64,000 nucleotides of DNA, taken from the NCBI RefSeq assembly GCF_042676045.1, contig NZ_JBHTJV010000003.1:310001-374000 (forward strand), in the 5' to 3' direction. How positions within the stretch are numbered: position 1 is the stretch's first letter; each line of letters starts with the position of its first letter. The DNA comes from Pseudahrensia aquimaris. Its GTDB lineage: Bacteria > Pseudomonadota > Alphaproteobacteria > Rhizobiales > Rhizobiaceae. Of the stretch, positions 34,914 through 44,718 are shown in pieces. A program made the position numbers and the translations under genes. The notes beneath the pieces were generated by a model. That model saw nothing but the letters and a program-made list of their open reading frames with translations. It was not told where the DNA came from and ran no database searches.

Positions 34914-37025
34914 TTGGCGCAGGTTACAGTAAACAATGGTTTCAACGCTACGCTGTTCGATCACAGCATCAGCCTTCAGCTGATACAGACCGCCACAACA
35001 TTTTCTTACAGTTCACTGACAGGCGATATCGTCACGCTAAATGGCACCTTTAGCTATCCCGGTGGTTTGGGGACCAATCCTATTGGCACTTTGGATAGTG
35101 TAACCATCGATATCGGCAACGACGGCACGACAGATTTGTCGACGGACTATTCGACTCCCCCGACCGATTTTTCCGGCCTCTTTTCACCCCAACCGGTGTT
35201 TTTCGACTCGCTGTTCCAACAAGATGACGTGCATGATCTAACAGGCAGCTTTGTGCTTTTTTCTCTGTCCGGATTTTACAGCAACGGGGGTGTGTTCGGC
35301 GCGCCCAGTCAAACGGTCAGCGACACGGCGTCCATATCTGGAAGCGGCGCCATATTTGGTGACGCGATCATCGGCGGAGGGTCGAACGCGCCCACAGGCG
35401 ACGATCTTATAACGGTCACAGGGCTTACTGGCGATTTGTTGGTAGTCGGTGACACACGCTACAAAGATGCATCGCCCGACACTTCCGTTTATGGCGAGGA
35501 CAACATCGCCGACACATCATCGAGCAGCAGTTTCAATCTCAAGCTGATCGGAGATTTCGACTTCACATTGGGAAATCTGGACGGCGGCACAATCAACGCC
35601 GGAATTGATACGATAACAGGTGGATTGACCGCAGTCACAATCATCGGAGACGGGCGAACGCTGGACGGGCGCAACAACAGCGTCTTTGCGGCTGCGGATA
35701 TCCTAACCGGCAGTTCCAAAGCCGACACCATAATCGGTGACATTGATACCCTTCTGGTCGATCCACTTGGCGCAAATATCCTCCACGCCGGAGGCGATAC
35801 AATCGACGGTGGCGCGGGCGATGACATCATCTATGGCGACTACCGTGTTTTGGACCCTGCTTCGGTGGTCAATCAGGGCAGTGATACTATCAATGACGGG
35901 GCTGGCAACGATCTGATCTACGGTCAGGTTGGTGACGATGTTTTGTTCGGCGGCACTGGCTCTGACACGATCGACGGTGGCACCGGCCGTGATACCGCCA
36001 ATTTTTCTCTCAGCGCTAACGCTGTGACCGTGATTTTGGGCATGTTAGGCGCGGACGGCTCTGCCATCGGCAACGGCACCGATATTCTGCGCGAAATAGA
36101 AGACGTCACCGGATCGGCGCTCGGTGATATGATCACAGGCAACGAAGCAGCAAACGGCCTCGTGGGTGGCGGTGGCGATGACACTTTGATTGGCGGTGGA
36201 GGCAACGACGACTATTGGATCGACAGTTCAGATGACGTGATCCTTGAGCTGGCTGGCGAGGGATACGACGAGGTCTTTACCGATCTGGCCAGCTACACCC
36301 TTGGTGCAAACGTAGAGCGCCTCAACTTTATCGATGGTGGCAACCATTCGGCCAAAGGCAACGCGCTCAACAACAGATTTGCCGGCAATGCAGGGCAAGA
36401 TACTTTCATTCTCGACGAAGGCGGAGCCGACATATTCTCTGGCGGCCAAGGGCAGGATGTATTCGACGCGCGATTGAGCACGAACGGTATCAACATTGAT
36501 TTAGCCACAGGAATGCATGGTGGCGATGCGGCAGGTGACAGATTTTCCTCCATCGAGGTGTTCTGGGGCTCTAACAATGCCGGCGTCGGCGATACGATGA
36601 TCACCGAGCTTGCTCGCGCCAAGTTTTACGGCTTTCGAGGAGACGACGATCTAACTGGCGGCGCGACGGTTGATTATCTTGACGGCGGCGTTGGCAATGA
36701 TGTGCTCAATGGTATGGGCGCCCGCGATGGACTGCGCGGCTTCACGGGCGACGACACGCTGACAGGCGGGTCCGATCGTGACTATTTCCAATACGTCGTT
36801 GCCGGGTTCGATCATGATACGATCACCGACTTTCAAGACGGTCTGGACTATCTAAGGATTTTCTCAAACGTAGCCGACGAAATCTCCGATTTCACCATCG
36901 CTGGCAATGGAACGTCCTCCGTGTTGCTGACGCTGAACGATGGCACAGGTGAAAACACCATCACGCTCAACAGCGATGATGGCTCGAATATCATCATCGA
37001 TTCTGGTGATTTTCTATTTTACTGA
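34914..37025 (+). CDS. RTX-type calcium-binding protein 1
   Basis: A 703-residue predicted secreted protein without a signal peptide. The first 200 residues resemble the start of RTX protein 2 (shared SYPGGLGT and DNDG-like region). The middle (about 200-430) contains scattered RTX nonapeptides such as GGAGDDIIYGD and GGTGSDTIDGG, forming a parallel beta-roll that binds calcium. The last 272 residues (36207-37022) are the module shared by all four RTX genes here, ending in DSGDFLFY, a likely type I secretion signal. The TTG at 34914 is chosen because it is preceded by GGGGGA and aligns with the start of protein 2; other starts upstream to 34764 are open. It lies 173 bases after the EF-hand gene on the same strand. 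Confidence 0.75.
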   Translation: MAQVTVNNGFNATLFDHSISLQLIQTATTFSYSSLTGDIVTLNGTFSYPGGLGTNPIGTLDSVTIDIGNDGTTDLSTDYSTPPTDFSGLFSPQPVFFDSLFQQDDVHDLTGSFVLFSLSGFYSNGGVFGAPSQTVSDTASISGSGAIFGDAIIGGGSNAPTGDDLITVTGLTGDLLVVGDTRYKDASPDTSVYGEDNIADTSSSSSFNLKLIGDFDFTLGNLDGGTINAGIDTITGGLTAVTIIGDGRTLDGRNNSVFAAADILTGSSKADTIIGDIDTLLVDPLGANILHAGGDTIDGGAGDDIIYGDYRVLDPASVVNQGSDTINDGAGNDLIYGQVGDDVLFGGTGSDTIDGGTGRDTANFSLSANAVTVILGMLGADGSAIGNGTDILREIEDVTGSALGDMITGNEAANGLVGGGGDDTLIGGGGNDDYWIDSSDDVILELAGEGYDEVFTDLASYTLGANVERLNFIDGGNHSAKGNALNNRFAGNAGQDTFILDEGGADIFSGGQGQDVFDARLSTNGINIDLATGMHGGDAAGDRFSSIEVFWGSNNAGVGDTMITELARAKFYGFRGDDDLTGGATVDYLDGGVGNDVLNGMGARDGLRGFTGDDTLTGGSDRDYFQYVVAGFDHDTITDFQDGLDYLRIFSNVADEISDFTIAGNGTSSVLLTLNDGTGENTITLNSDDGSNIIIDSGDFLFY

Positions 37026-37388
37026 AAGCCAGCAGCCGTTCAGTGACCACGTTTTTGATTGCACATTTCAGTTAATGCGCTTCAATGCAGCCGGTTCGGA
37101 TAGTCTGGCGGAGACAACGTCCGTCAACGCAGGGTTTCACCTAACTTCACCAGATGCCAATTTGGTCATCTGGCTGAGAGCTGGTGCATCTTTGCGCAGG
37201 CTATTGAGCAAGAGAACGGAATTGAGCAACACTCGTTGACAAAGTCGGCCAAAGGCAGCTGGCTTATCGGCGGATTACTTCACATTTTGAGTTTGTCCGC
37301 ATCACGCAACTACACAGTTGGATGGAACCGAAGGGCTATCTCACGAAGGCGTCAACAGCCACGCAAGTATGCTCGGCGTTCAATCCGG
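37026..37388. other. Convergent intergenic region between RTX genes 1 and 2
   Basis: No gene is supported here. A hairpin-forming sequence CCAGATG...CATCTGG with inner CCAA/TTGG pairing at 37150-37173 lies in mid-region and could help end transcription, though no U run follows it. Confidence 0.5.
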
Positions 37389-40295
37389 CTAATAGAACAA
37401 AAAGTCGCTCGCATCGATTGTGATGTTCGAGCCACCATCGCTGTTGAGGGTGATGGTGTTATCGCCTGTCCCATCGTTCAACGTTAACAACACAGATGAT
37501 GTGCCGTTGCCGGTGATGGTGAAGTCGGTCACGGCGTTGGCAACGTCGGAGAAGACGCGCAGGTAGTCGAGGCCATCCTCGTAGTCGGTAATCGTATCGT
37601 GGTCGAATTCGGCAAAGACGTATTGGAAGTAATCGCGGTCCGCGCCGCCGGTCAGAATATCATCTCCGACGAACCCGCGCAGTCCGTCGCGGGCTCCCGT
37701 GCCGTTGAGCGTATCATTCCCCAGTCCGCCATCAAGGTAATCGACGGTAGCCCCTCCGGTCAGGTCATCATCGCCTGCAAAGCCGTAGAACTTGGCCCGC
37801 GCTGCGCCCGTGACCATTGTGTCGGAAACGGCGGCGTTGTTGGAGCCCCAAAAGACTTCCATCGAGGCAAACAGATCACCAGCGGCATCACCACCATGGG
37901 TGCCGGAAACGAGATCAATGTCGATCCCCAGCGAACCGGCGCGCGCGTCGAACGTGTCCTGCCCCTGACCGCCTGAGAAGATGTCGTTGCCACCAGCATC
38001 GAGAATGAACGTGTCATTGCCCGCATTGCCGTCAAAGCGGTTGGCAAGATCATTGCCGGTGGCAGTGTGGTTGCCCGTATCAAGGAAGGTCAGACGCTCG
38101 ACATTGTTGCCCAGTGTGTAGCTCGCAAGCCCATCCACATAGACCCGATCATAGCCTTCGCCCGCAAGTTCCGTGACGCTGTCGCCTGCATCCTCAATCC
38201 AGTACTCGTCATTACCAAGGCCGCCGATCATGGTGTCGGCTCCGGCTCCACCATCGATGTCATCGTCGCCGCCCGAGCCGAATAGGTTATTGTTTTCGTC
38301 GCTGCCGATCAGAACATCGTCAAACCCAGAGCCGGTCACGCTTTCAAAGCCCAGAAGAATATCCATTCCGGCTCCAATCGTGTCTTGCGCAGTACCGGAT
38401 TGTTGAGACAGATCGACCGTAACGCCAGAAGTTGCGTTCAAATATTGAACATAATCGTTCACACCACCCCGTCCATCGAGAAGATTGTCGCCTTCAGTTC
38501 CTTGGATGAGGTCGACATCATTTTCCGAGCCAATCACGTTCTCGAAGCCGCTGAGCCGATCTCCCGAAGCATCACCTCCGCTGGCTAAAACATTAAGCTT
38601 GATGACTACGCGCCCGGCAGATTGCGAGTAGTCGACGGTGTCAATACCGCCACCACCATCAAGATCGTCGAAGCCTTCGCCACCGCGTATTGTATCATTG
38701 CCAATGCCGCCGAAGATATTGTCGGCTCCGTCCCCGCCGCTTAGCGTGTCATTTCCCTTGCCACCGATCAGTGTGTTTTGACCTTCGGTTCCGAAAACCA
38801 CATCGGCAAAGTCTGAGCCAGTGACGTTCTCGAAATTCAAGAGCGTGTCGTTGCCGCCGCCGCCGGTCATCTGTTGCGTTGTAATTTCGAGATCAACGAC
38901 CACCCCGGCGGACGCACCGCTATAGTCGGCGGTATCGTCTCCGTCTCCGCCATCCAGAACATCGTTTCCGTCACCTCCCGCAATGACATTGTCTTCTTCG
39001 TTGCCCGTGATTGTGTCGTCAAATGCCGAACCGATGACGTTTTCGAGTTCACGCAGCGTGTCCGTTCCTTCCCCGGTCGCGATGCCATCGGCTCCCGCGA
39101 GGCCGAGCAATACCGTCACCGCGCCGACACTTGTCTCGTAAGTGACGGTGTCGTTTCCGCTGTCGCCGTCTATCGTGTCGTTGCCGGTTCCGCCGGACAA
39201 AACGTCATCGTCGCCTCCGCCGTTCAGCGTGTCGTCGCCAGTTTGGCCATGAATGATGTCGTCGCCTTCCCCGCCATCGATCTCGTCATCACCTCCAATG
39301 ACAAGAGCGCCGAGCGTGTTTTGGAAATAGTCGCCGTGGATCGTATCGTTCCCGAGGCCGCCATCTACGACGTCATCGCCTGCGTTCAACTGATTGTCGG
39401 CAGATCCTTCTGAAACCTCATAAACGTCTCCGATGATCAAATCGTCAGCCGTGCCGCCGACCAGCACATCAGCACCGGCGGTGACGATGACTTCGCCGTC
39501 GGCCACATCGGCCCCACCCATCTTGTAGACATCGCCGATAATTGTTGCCGACTGGCTGCCACCAGTGATCGTGTCGTCTCCTGTCTGAACCTCAACCTCA
39601 AATCGAAGCATATGGACATCTCCGATGAGCCATGTTTCGCCTGCCACGGTAGAAATGTCCGTGATCTGATCACCTTCGGTAGCCGCCAAATAATTCGCGG
39701 GAGAGAAATAACCATGGTCGCCAATGATTACAGACAGTCCGGTCTGCCCGCGATCAAAGGTCAGATTGTCAAATGCACTTGTGGGTACAGTTCCTGTAAC
39801 ACTTCCTGGGCTACCCCGGGCGGAGTCCCCGGCGACGAAGCCGGTGCTAGTGATCGTTACAGTGTCGGTGGCGGCGGGAAAAGCCAGCGTTCCATCCAGA
39901 CCGAAAACGGAGTAATCAATATCAATGCCGAAATTTTCGATAGCTCCGCTGATTGTTCCTGTATCGGCTTGCGAAAGAGCATTTACCCAGAAGGATGCAT
40001 TGCCAGACAAAAACTCACCGACGGGCAAGGGGCTTGTGCCGAAGTCGATGATGAGGTCGGTGTTACCGTCATTATCCGTGTCCCATTCGATCTGGGTCAC
40101 ATCGCCTTCGGGGTCGGTTCCGAGACCTCCGGGATAGGTAAATGTACCGGTGAGCGTCACCCGATCATTCGAGCCCGTTACCCAAACGTAGGACGTAGCG
40201 CTTTCAACGAGTATCAAGTCGCGCGCGGTCGATTGACCGCCATCCACGCTCGTGCGGGTCAGGACCGATCCGGCAAAGGTTGTTATTGTTGCCAT
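37389..40295 (-). CDS. RTX-type calcium-binding protein 2
   Basis: A 968-residue protein starting MATITTFAGSV. N-terminal 210 residues match RTX protein 1 in layout (FTYPGGLGT and DTDNDGNTD), then a long RTX region (about 250-700) with many GGxGxDxLx units (GGEGDDIIHGQTGDDTLNGG, GGDGADNIFGGIGNDTIRGG and others), broken by short spacers with DAFDDTITGNE motifs. The last 272 residues (37392-38207) are the shared C-terminal module, ending DASDFLFY. The ATG at 40295 has GAGG at 5-base spacing; the frame is open 52 codons more. It lies 71 bases after RTX gene 3 on the same strand, so the two likely form one unit. Confidence 0.85.
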   Translation of the reverse strand: MATITTFAGSVLTRTSVDGGQSTARDLILVESATSYVWVTGSNDRVTLTGTFTYPGGLGTDPEGDVTQIEWDTDNDGNTDLIIDFGTSPLPVGEFLSGNASFWVNALSQADTGTISGAIENFGIDIDYSVFGLDGTLAFPAATDTVTITSTGFVAGDSARGSPGSVTGTVPTSAFDNLTFDRGQTGLSVIIGDHGYFSPANYLAATEGDQITDISTVAGETWLIGDVHMLRFEVEVQTGDDTITGGSQSATIIGDVYKMGGADVADGEVIVTAGADVLVGGTADDLIIGDVYEVSEGSADNQLNAGDDVVDGGLGNDTIHGDYFQNTLGALVIGGDDEIDGGEGDDIIHGQTGDDTLNGGGDDDVLSGGTGNDTIDGDSGNDTVTYETSVGAVTVLLGLAGADGIATGEGTDTLRELENVIGSAFDDTITGNEEDNVIAGGDGNDVLDGGDGDDTADYSGASAGVVVDLEITTQQMTGGGGNDTLLNFENVTGSDFADVVFGTEGQNTLIGGKGNDTLSGGDGADNIFGGIGNDTIRGGEGFDDLDGGGGIDTVDYSQSAGRVVIKLNVLASGGDASGDRLSGFENVIGSENDVDLIQGTEGDNLLDGRGGVNDYVQYLNATSGVTVDLSQQSGTAQDTIGAGMDILLGFESVTGSGFDDVLIGSDENNNLFGSGGDDDIDGGAGADTMIGGLGNDEYWIEDAGDSVTELAGEGYDRVYVDGLASYTLGNNVERLTFLDTGNHTATGNDLANRFDGNAGNDTFILDAGGNDIFSGGQGQDTFDARAGSLGIDIDLVSGTHGGDAAGDLFASMEVFWGSNNAAVSDTMVTGAARAKFYGFAGDDDLTGGATVDYLDGGLGNDTLNGTGARDGLRGFVGDDILTGGADRDYFQYVFAEFDHDTITDYEDGLDYLRVFSDVANAVTDFTITGNGTSSVLLTLNDGTGDNTITLNSDGGSNITIDASDFLFY

Positions 40296-40365
40296 CAAAA
40301 CCTCGCATTTTGTGCCTGGTGACGGCAGAAACTTCCGGCTTTCCGTGCTATTTGTCACAAAGCTG

Positions 40366-43224
40366 TCAATAAAACAGGAAATCTCCTGCATCGATGGTGA
40401 TGTTCGAGCCATTGCCGCTGTTGAGGGTGATGGTGTTGTCGCCAGTGCCATCGTTGAGTGCGAGCGTTACCGATGAAGTGCCGTTGCCTGCAATTGTGAA
40501 ATCAGAGACCTCATCGGCCACAGCCGAGAAGACCCGCAGGTAATCCAGACCGTCCTCATAGTCCGTGATCGTATCGTGGTCGAACCCGGCGAAGACATAC
40601 TGGAAATAGTCCCGCCCGGCGCCGCCTGTCAGCGTATCATCGCCGGTGAAGCCGCGTAATCCATCGTCGGCGCCCATGCCGTTGAGCGTGTCGTTGCCCG
40701 TGCCACCGTCGAGATAGTCTATGGTCGCCCCGCCGGTCAGGTTATCATTGCCGCCGAAGCCGTAGAACTTGGCGCGAGCCGCACCCGTAACCATGACATC
40801 GGCAGCGGAATTGGAGCCCCAGTAGACTTCCATCGATGAGAACGTATCGCCCGCTGCATCTCCACCATGACTGCCGGTGACAAGATCGATATCTATGCCG
40901 AGCAAACCTGCGCGCGCGTCGAACGTGTCCTGCCCCTGGCCGCCGGAGAAAATGTCCGACCCGCCCGCATCAAGAATGAAGGTGTCATTGCCCGCATTGC
41001 CGTCAAAGCGGTTGGCGAGTTCGTTGCCCGTGGCGGTGTGGTTGCCGCTGTCCTGGAAGGTGAGCCGTTCAACATTCGCGCCAAGCGTGTAGGTGGAAAT
41101 ACCGTCGGCATAGACGCGATCATAACCTTCGCCCACATTTTCGATCACCGTGTCGCCGGGGTCGGTGATGTAATAGCTGTCATTGCCCGCGCCGCCTGTT
41201 AGCGTATTGTCGGCGACATTGCCCGTGAGGCTGTCGTTGTGGGCGGAGCCAATGAGGTTCTCTATACGCAAAAGCGTGTCGCCCTCCGCGTCGCCGCCGC
41301 TTGCGGCCCCTGTGGTGAGATCGACGGTCACGCCCGCCGAGGAATTTTCGTAAGAAACCGTGTCGCTGCCCGCCCGCCCGTCGAGGCGGTTGGGCTGATC
41401 GTTGGCGGTGAACGTGTCATCGGAGGTTGAGCCGATGAGGTTCTCGATGCCGGTCAGCATGTCGCCTTCCGCATCACCGCCGGTGCCGGTTCCTGTGATC
41501 AGGTTGACGGTGACCCCCGCAGCCGAGGCGATGTAGGTCGCCGTGTCGCTGCCGCCGCCACCGTCCATGATGTCCGCGCCCGCGCCGCCGGAGAATATCT
41601 CGTCTCGATGGGTGCCGATCAGCACGTCATCTCCTGCCGTGCCATCCGGCACGCCGAAGAGGGCGAATTCGGTGAACTGGGAGGGGCTGGAACTGCTGAA
41701 TGGGTTTATGTCCGCGACCAGGTCGACGTTCCCGTCGCTGTCGACCCGGTAAAGCTCTCTGTCGCCTCCTACTTCTGCGTCGAAATACAGCGCACCGTTA
41801 TATTCCGTGAATTTGTTGGTGTTCACGGTCGTGGAGAACGTGACCTGTTCGACAGCCCCGCTGCTGTTGACCTTGTGCAGAAAGAACCCCTCCGTCGTCG
41901 CCGCAGAGAAATACAAAGCTCCGGAAAACTCGGTGAAGCCGAAGGGGCTCGAATTGCTAGATCCCGGCCTGATATCAGCCACCTGCTCTACGGATCCCGT
42001 GCTGGTGACGCGCCACAGTTCGTTACCGCTGATGCCATCATTGGCGGCGAAGTAAAGCGCTCCGTTGAACTCCGTAAAACCGAACGGGTCCGAACTGCTC
42101 GACCCGCTTCGGATATCGGCCACTTGCTCGACCGTGCCATTGCTGTTGAGACGCCAGAGCTCTCTGCCGTCCGTGCCACCATCTGCGTTGAAATAGAGCG
42201 CCCCGTTAAACTCAACCAGGTCCTGGGGGCTCGAGCTGGGCACCCCCGGATTGATATTGGCCACGATCTCGACCGCGCCCGTGGCGGTGATGCGCCACAA
42301 TTCCCTGCCGGTGAGGAAATTGTCGGCGGCGAAATAGAGCGCTCCATCAAACTCGGTGAACCCATCCGGGTTTGCGCCGCCACCGAACGGGTTGAACTCC
42401 GTTACCTGCTCGACAGTGCCAGAAGCCGTGACGCGCCAGACTTCCTCGTTGCTGCCATCATCGTCGGCCGCAAAGTAAAGGGCGTCGTTGAATTCGGTGA
42501 AGTGAAATGGAAGCGAACCCTCCGAGCCCGGGTTGATGTCTGCCACCTGTTCGACGGTGCCTGTTTCGGTTACGCGCCAAAGCTCGGCACCCGTGGTATC
42601 GTCTAAAGCGGTAAAATAAAGCGAATTGCCGAACGGTGTCAGTGCGGTGGCAAGGGAGCTGAAGGGGCCTGGGTAAAGATCAGCCACCTGTTCAACGGTT
42701 CCGTCGTTCGTCAGTCGCCACAATTCCTGTCCGCTCGCGCCGTCATTTGCTCTGAAATAGAGTGCGTTGCCGAACTCCGTCAGCTCTCGGGGTTCCGAAA
42801 AACCTAAACCGGGCGAGATGTCCGCCAGTTGCTCGATCATGCCATTGCTGTCGAGCCTCCAGAGTTCCTCTCCGTCGCTGCCGTCTCTAGCTGCAAAGAT
42901 CAGAGACGTTTCACGCGCCACCGTCGCCACGTTCATCGATGTCGTCACGATGTCCGTTGCGATGACCACGGTATAGGTGAACGTGCTCGTGCCCGCAGGC
43001 GCTTCGCGTCCGGCGGATTCATAGACCAGCGACCGCAATTGCGCAGCGGTGAGAAAATCTCCCTGCTGCACCAGCGTGCCGTCGGGATAGGTCACGTAAC
43101 CCACATCCGGCAGGCTATCGATGAAGATGGTTGCCAGTTCCGCGAACGGCGTTTCGATCCCCATATCAACCCGGAAGCCCGAAGGCGCTGCGATGGTCTT
43201 GGGTGTGTCGACGGTGAAGGGCAT
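40366..43224 (-). CDS. RTX-type calcium-binding protein 3 with nine ELWR repeats
   Basis: A 952-residue protein. An N-terminal 100-residue part (starts MPFTVDTPKT) is followed by nine repeats of about 46 residues (about 110-520) of the form ALYFxADxG--GxELWRxxxxGxVEQVADIxPG, a pattern found in bacterial cell-surface proteins and likely to fold as a beta-propeller. After this come an RTX region (about 540-680) with GGAGADIMDGGGG and GGAGNDSYYITD, and the shared C-terminal module (40369-41184) ending DAGDFLFY. Start at 43224 has GGAG with 7-base spacing. First gene of a two-gene unit with RTX protein 2. Confidence 0.85.
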   Translation of the reverse strand: MPFTVDTPKTIAAPSGFRVDMGIETPFAELATIFIDSLPDVGYVTYPDGTLVQQGDFLTAAQLRSLVYESAGREAPAGTSTFTYTVVIATDIVTTSMNVATVARETSLIFAARDGSDGEELWRLDSNGMIEQLADISPGLGFSEPRELTEFGNALYFRANDGASGQELWRLTNDGTVEQVADLYPGPFSSLATALTPFGNSLYFTALDDTTGAELWRVTETGTVEQVADINPGSEGSLPFHFTEFNDALYFAADDDGSNEEVWRVTASGTVEQVTEFNPFGGGANPDGFTEFDGALYFAADNFLTGRELWRITATGAVEIVANINPGVPSSSPQDLVEFNGALYFNADGGTDGRELWRLNSNGTVEQVADIRSGSSSSDPFGFTEFNGALYFAANDGISGNELWRVTSTGSVEQVADIRPGSSNSSPFGFTEFSGALYFSAATTEGFFLHKVNSSGAVEQVTFSTTVNTNKFTEYNGALYFDAEVGGDRELYRVDSDGNVDLVADINPFSSSSPSQFTEFALFGVPDGTAGDDVLIGTHRDEIFSGGAGADIMDGGGGSDTATYIASAAGVTVNLITGTGTGGDAEGDMLTGIENLIGSTSDDTFTANDQPNRLDGRAGSDTVSYENSSAGVTVDLTTGAASGGDAEGDTLLRIENLIGSAHNDSLTGNVADNTLTGGAGNDSYYITDPGDTVIENVGEGYDRVYADGISTYTLGANVERLTFQDSGNHTATGNELANRFDGNAGNDTFILDAGGSDIFSGGQGQDTFDARAGLLGIDIDLVTGSHGGDAAGDTFSSMEVYWGSNSAADVMVTGAARAKFYGFGGNDNLTGGATIDYLDGGTGNDTLNGMGADDGLRGFTGDDTLTGGAGRDYFQYVFAGFDHDTITDYEDGLDYLRVFSAVADEVSDFTIAGNGTSSVTLALNDGTGDNTITLNSGNGSNITIDAGDFLFY

Positions 43225-43445
43225 GGGGCAACTCCGATACAAAAGGCGCGGCTCAACAACCCAGTGAAACGCAAGCCTTCATCCTGAAAGAACAAGGCCA
43301 CGGGCGCTCGCCAGAAAAGGCAAAGCTTACCAATTCTCCGTCAGACTGCAATATCTCACTCTGATGCATCACCTCAGCACTATTGCTACCCTTGCGTTAC
43401 GCGACAGAAGTATTACTGCCTGATTTATCGACCAGAACCCATTAC

Positions 43446-43590
43446 GTGCAGAGCCTGCGCCATGAAGCCCGCGATCTGAGGGAGATAGTGGCAATGCAGA
43501 CGCTGGAACTGCGCTTGGTCAAAAAAGCATGATCGCGGATGGGATTGAGATCGAATGAGGCATCCCGCATCTAAAAAGCTAGTTTATTGC
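43446..43590 (+). pseudogene. IS3-family remnant A: end of OrfA and start of OrfB
   Basis: Frame at 43446 reads QSLRHEARDLREIVAMQTLE then KKA with stop; shifting one base restores KSMIADGIEIE and a stop at 43556-43558, the usual end of OrfA in an IS3-family group. The OrfB start MRHPASKKL overlaps that stop by ATGA at 43555-43558, as in intact elements, then homology is lost by 43590. A one-base loss in the A-run at 43521-43527 caused the frameshift. The rest of the element is deleted. Basis is recalled family pattern. Confidence 0.6.
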
Positions 43591-43881
43591 TCTCAGGTCG
43601 TTCTTCACCATTCAGTACTGTGCAGCTGCATGCTGTCTCTACGACTTATTAGGCTGTTTTTGTGTCATACCTGAATGACGCCCTACCCTTCATGAAGTGT
43701 CGCAGCAGCACTCGAAAGATGGCAGGTAAGCCGGCTTTTTTTGGGTTGTGGTGACTCGAATTTGGCACCTCTTACCCACTTGTTTTCAGCGATTTTCGGC
43801 AAATCAAGCATCCAATTTCATATCACTTCAATTTCCATCAGGGGGTCGCGCGAAGACAAGCGTCAAACCGATTTGCTAAGT
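43591..43881. other. Non-coding stretch between IS remnants
   Basis: No gene, terminal inverted repeat or target duplication could be identified. Probably residual IS or flanking DNA left by deletions. Confidence 0.4.
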
Positions 43882-44500
43882 TGTGCGTGGCAGGACAGCG
43901 GCAAAGTCTACGGCTATCGCTAGCTGCACGATGATTTGCTCGATCAGGGCGAGACTTGCTGCCCAAACCGGGTGGCTCGATTGGCCAATCTTTCAGGGAT
44001 CAAGGCGCAGATTGGTTACAAAAGTCGACCGGGAACATACGGCGGCAGGCCGTCCGTCATCGTCGATAATACGCTTGATCGGCGCTTCGATGCCAAAGCG
44101 CCGGACACGGCTTGGGTGAGGGATATTACCTATATCAAAACCCATGAAGTCATTGCCTATCTCGCTGTCGTCATCGACCTGTTCTCGCGTCGCGTCATTG
44201 GTTGGTCGCTTCAAAGCAGGCAGATAGCGGATGTGGTTCTGCAAGCGCTGCTGATGGCCGAGTGGCGGCGCAAACCAATGCAGCAGGTACTGGGCGCCAC
44301 TTAGACGAAGGCTCGCAGTTCACCAGTATCGAATGGGCAGCGTTCCTGCGTCAGCACAATCTGGAGCATTCGATGATCCGACGCGGTAATTGCCACGACA
44401 ATGCCGTAGCAGAGAGTTTCTTAAACCTGCTCAAACGCGAGCGGATCAAGCGACAAACCTACCGCAGCCGTGAAATGGCCAGTCGCGGATTTGCAGACGC
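43882..44500 (+). pseudogene. IS3-family remnant B: decayed OrfB transposase
   Basis: The conserved OrfB core is visible in two frames. In the first, VYGYR is followed by an in-frame stop (43921-43923, where family members have Lys), then LHDDLLDQGETCC, and a long match through GIKAQIGYKSRPGTYGG, WVRDITYIKTHE, AYLAVVIDLFSRRVIGW up to about 44290. A frameshift near 44285-44305 moves the match to another frame: DEGSQFTS, HNLEHSMIRRGNCHDNAVAESF, LNLLKRE. The DDE residues (Asp in DITYI, Asp in HLDEGSQF, Glu in AVAESF) can still be recognised, but the 3' end is lost from about 44480. Inactive. Confidence 0.8.
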
Positions 44501-44718
44501 GCAATTTTTCGCTCGTTGAAGCGGAAATTCGGTGGTGCTCGGTTGCGTCGCCACTCCACCGATAATCATCAATTTTCCGTTCTTCTGCACAAAAGTCTGG
44601 AACTAACAAACAGGATATTCAACAAGACTTGTAGCGTGTTGCTCTCGGATTACTCTAACGGTAGTGTTTTGTTTTTATTCAGCGCGTAGATTCGTGCGAT
44701 TTGACGGCGGGACCAAGT

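Noticed and set aside
38067..40322. CRISPR-like repetition in the RTX region
   Set aside because: Period is nine codons and irregular, encoding GGxGxDxLx; there are no constant repeats with unique spacers.
41608..42606. 332-codon plus-strand frame within RTX gene 3
   Set aside because: Periodic because it is antisense to the ELWR repeats, not a separate gene.
43446..44500. One intact transposon
   Set aside because: Frameshift, nonsense codon and missing ends show two decayed remnants, and no terminal inverted repeats were found.
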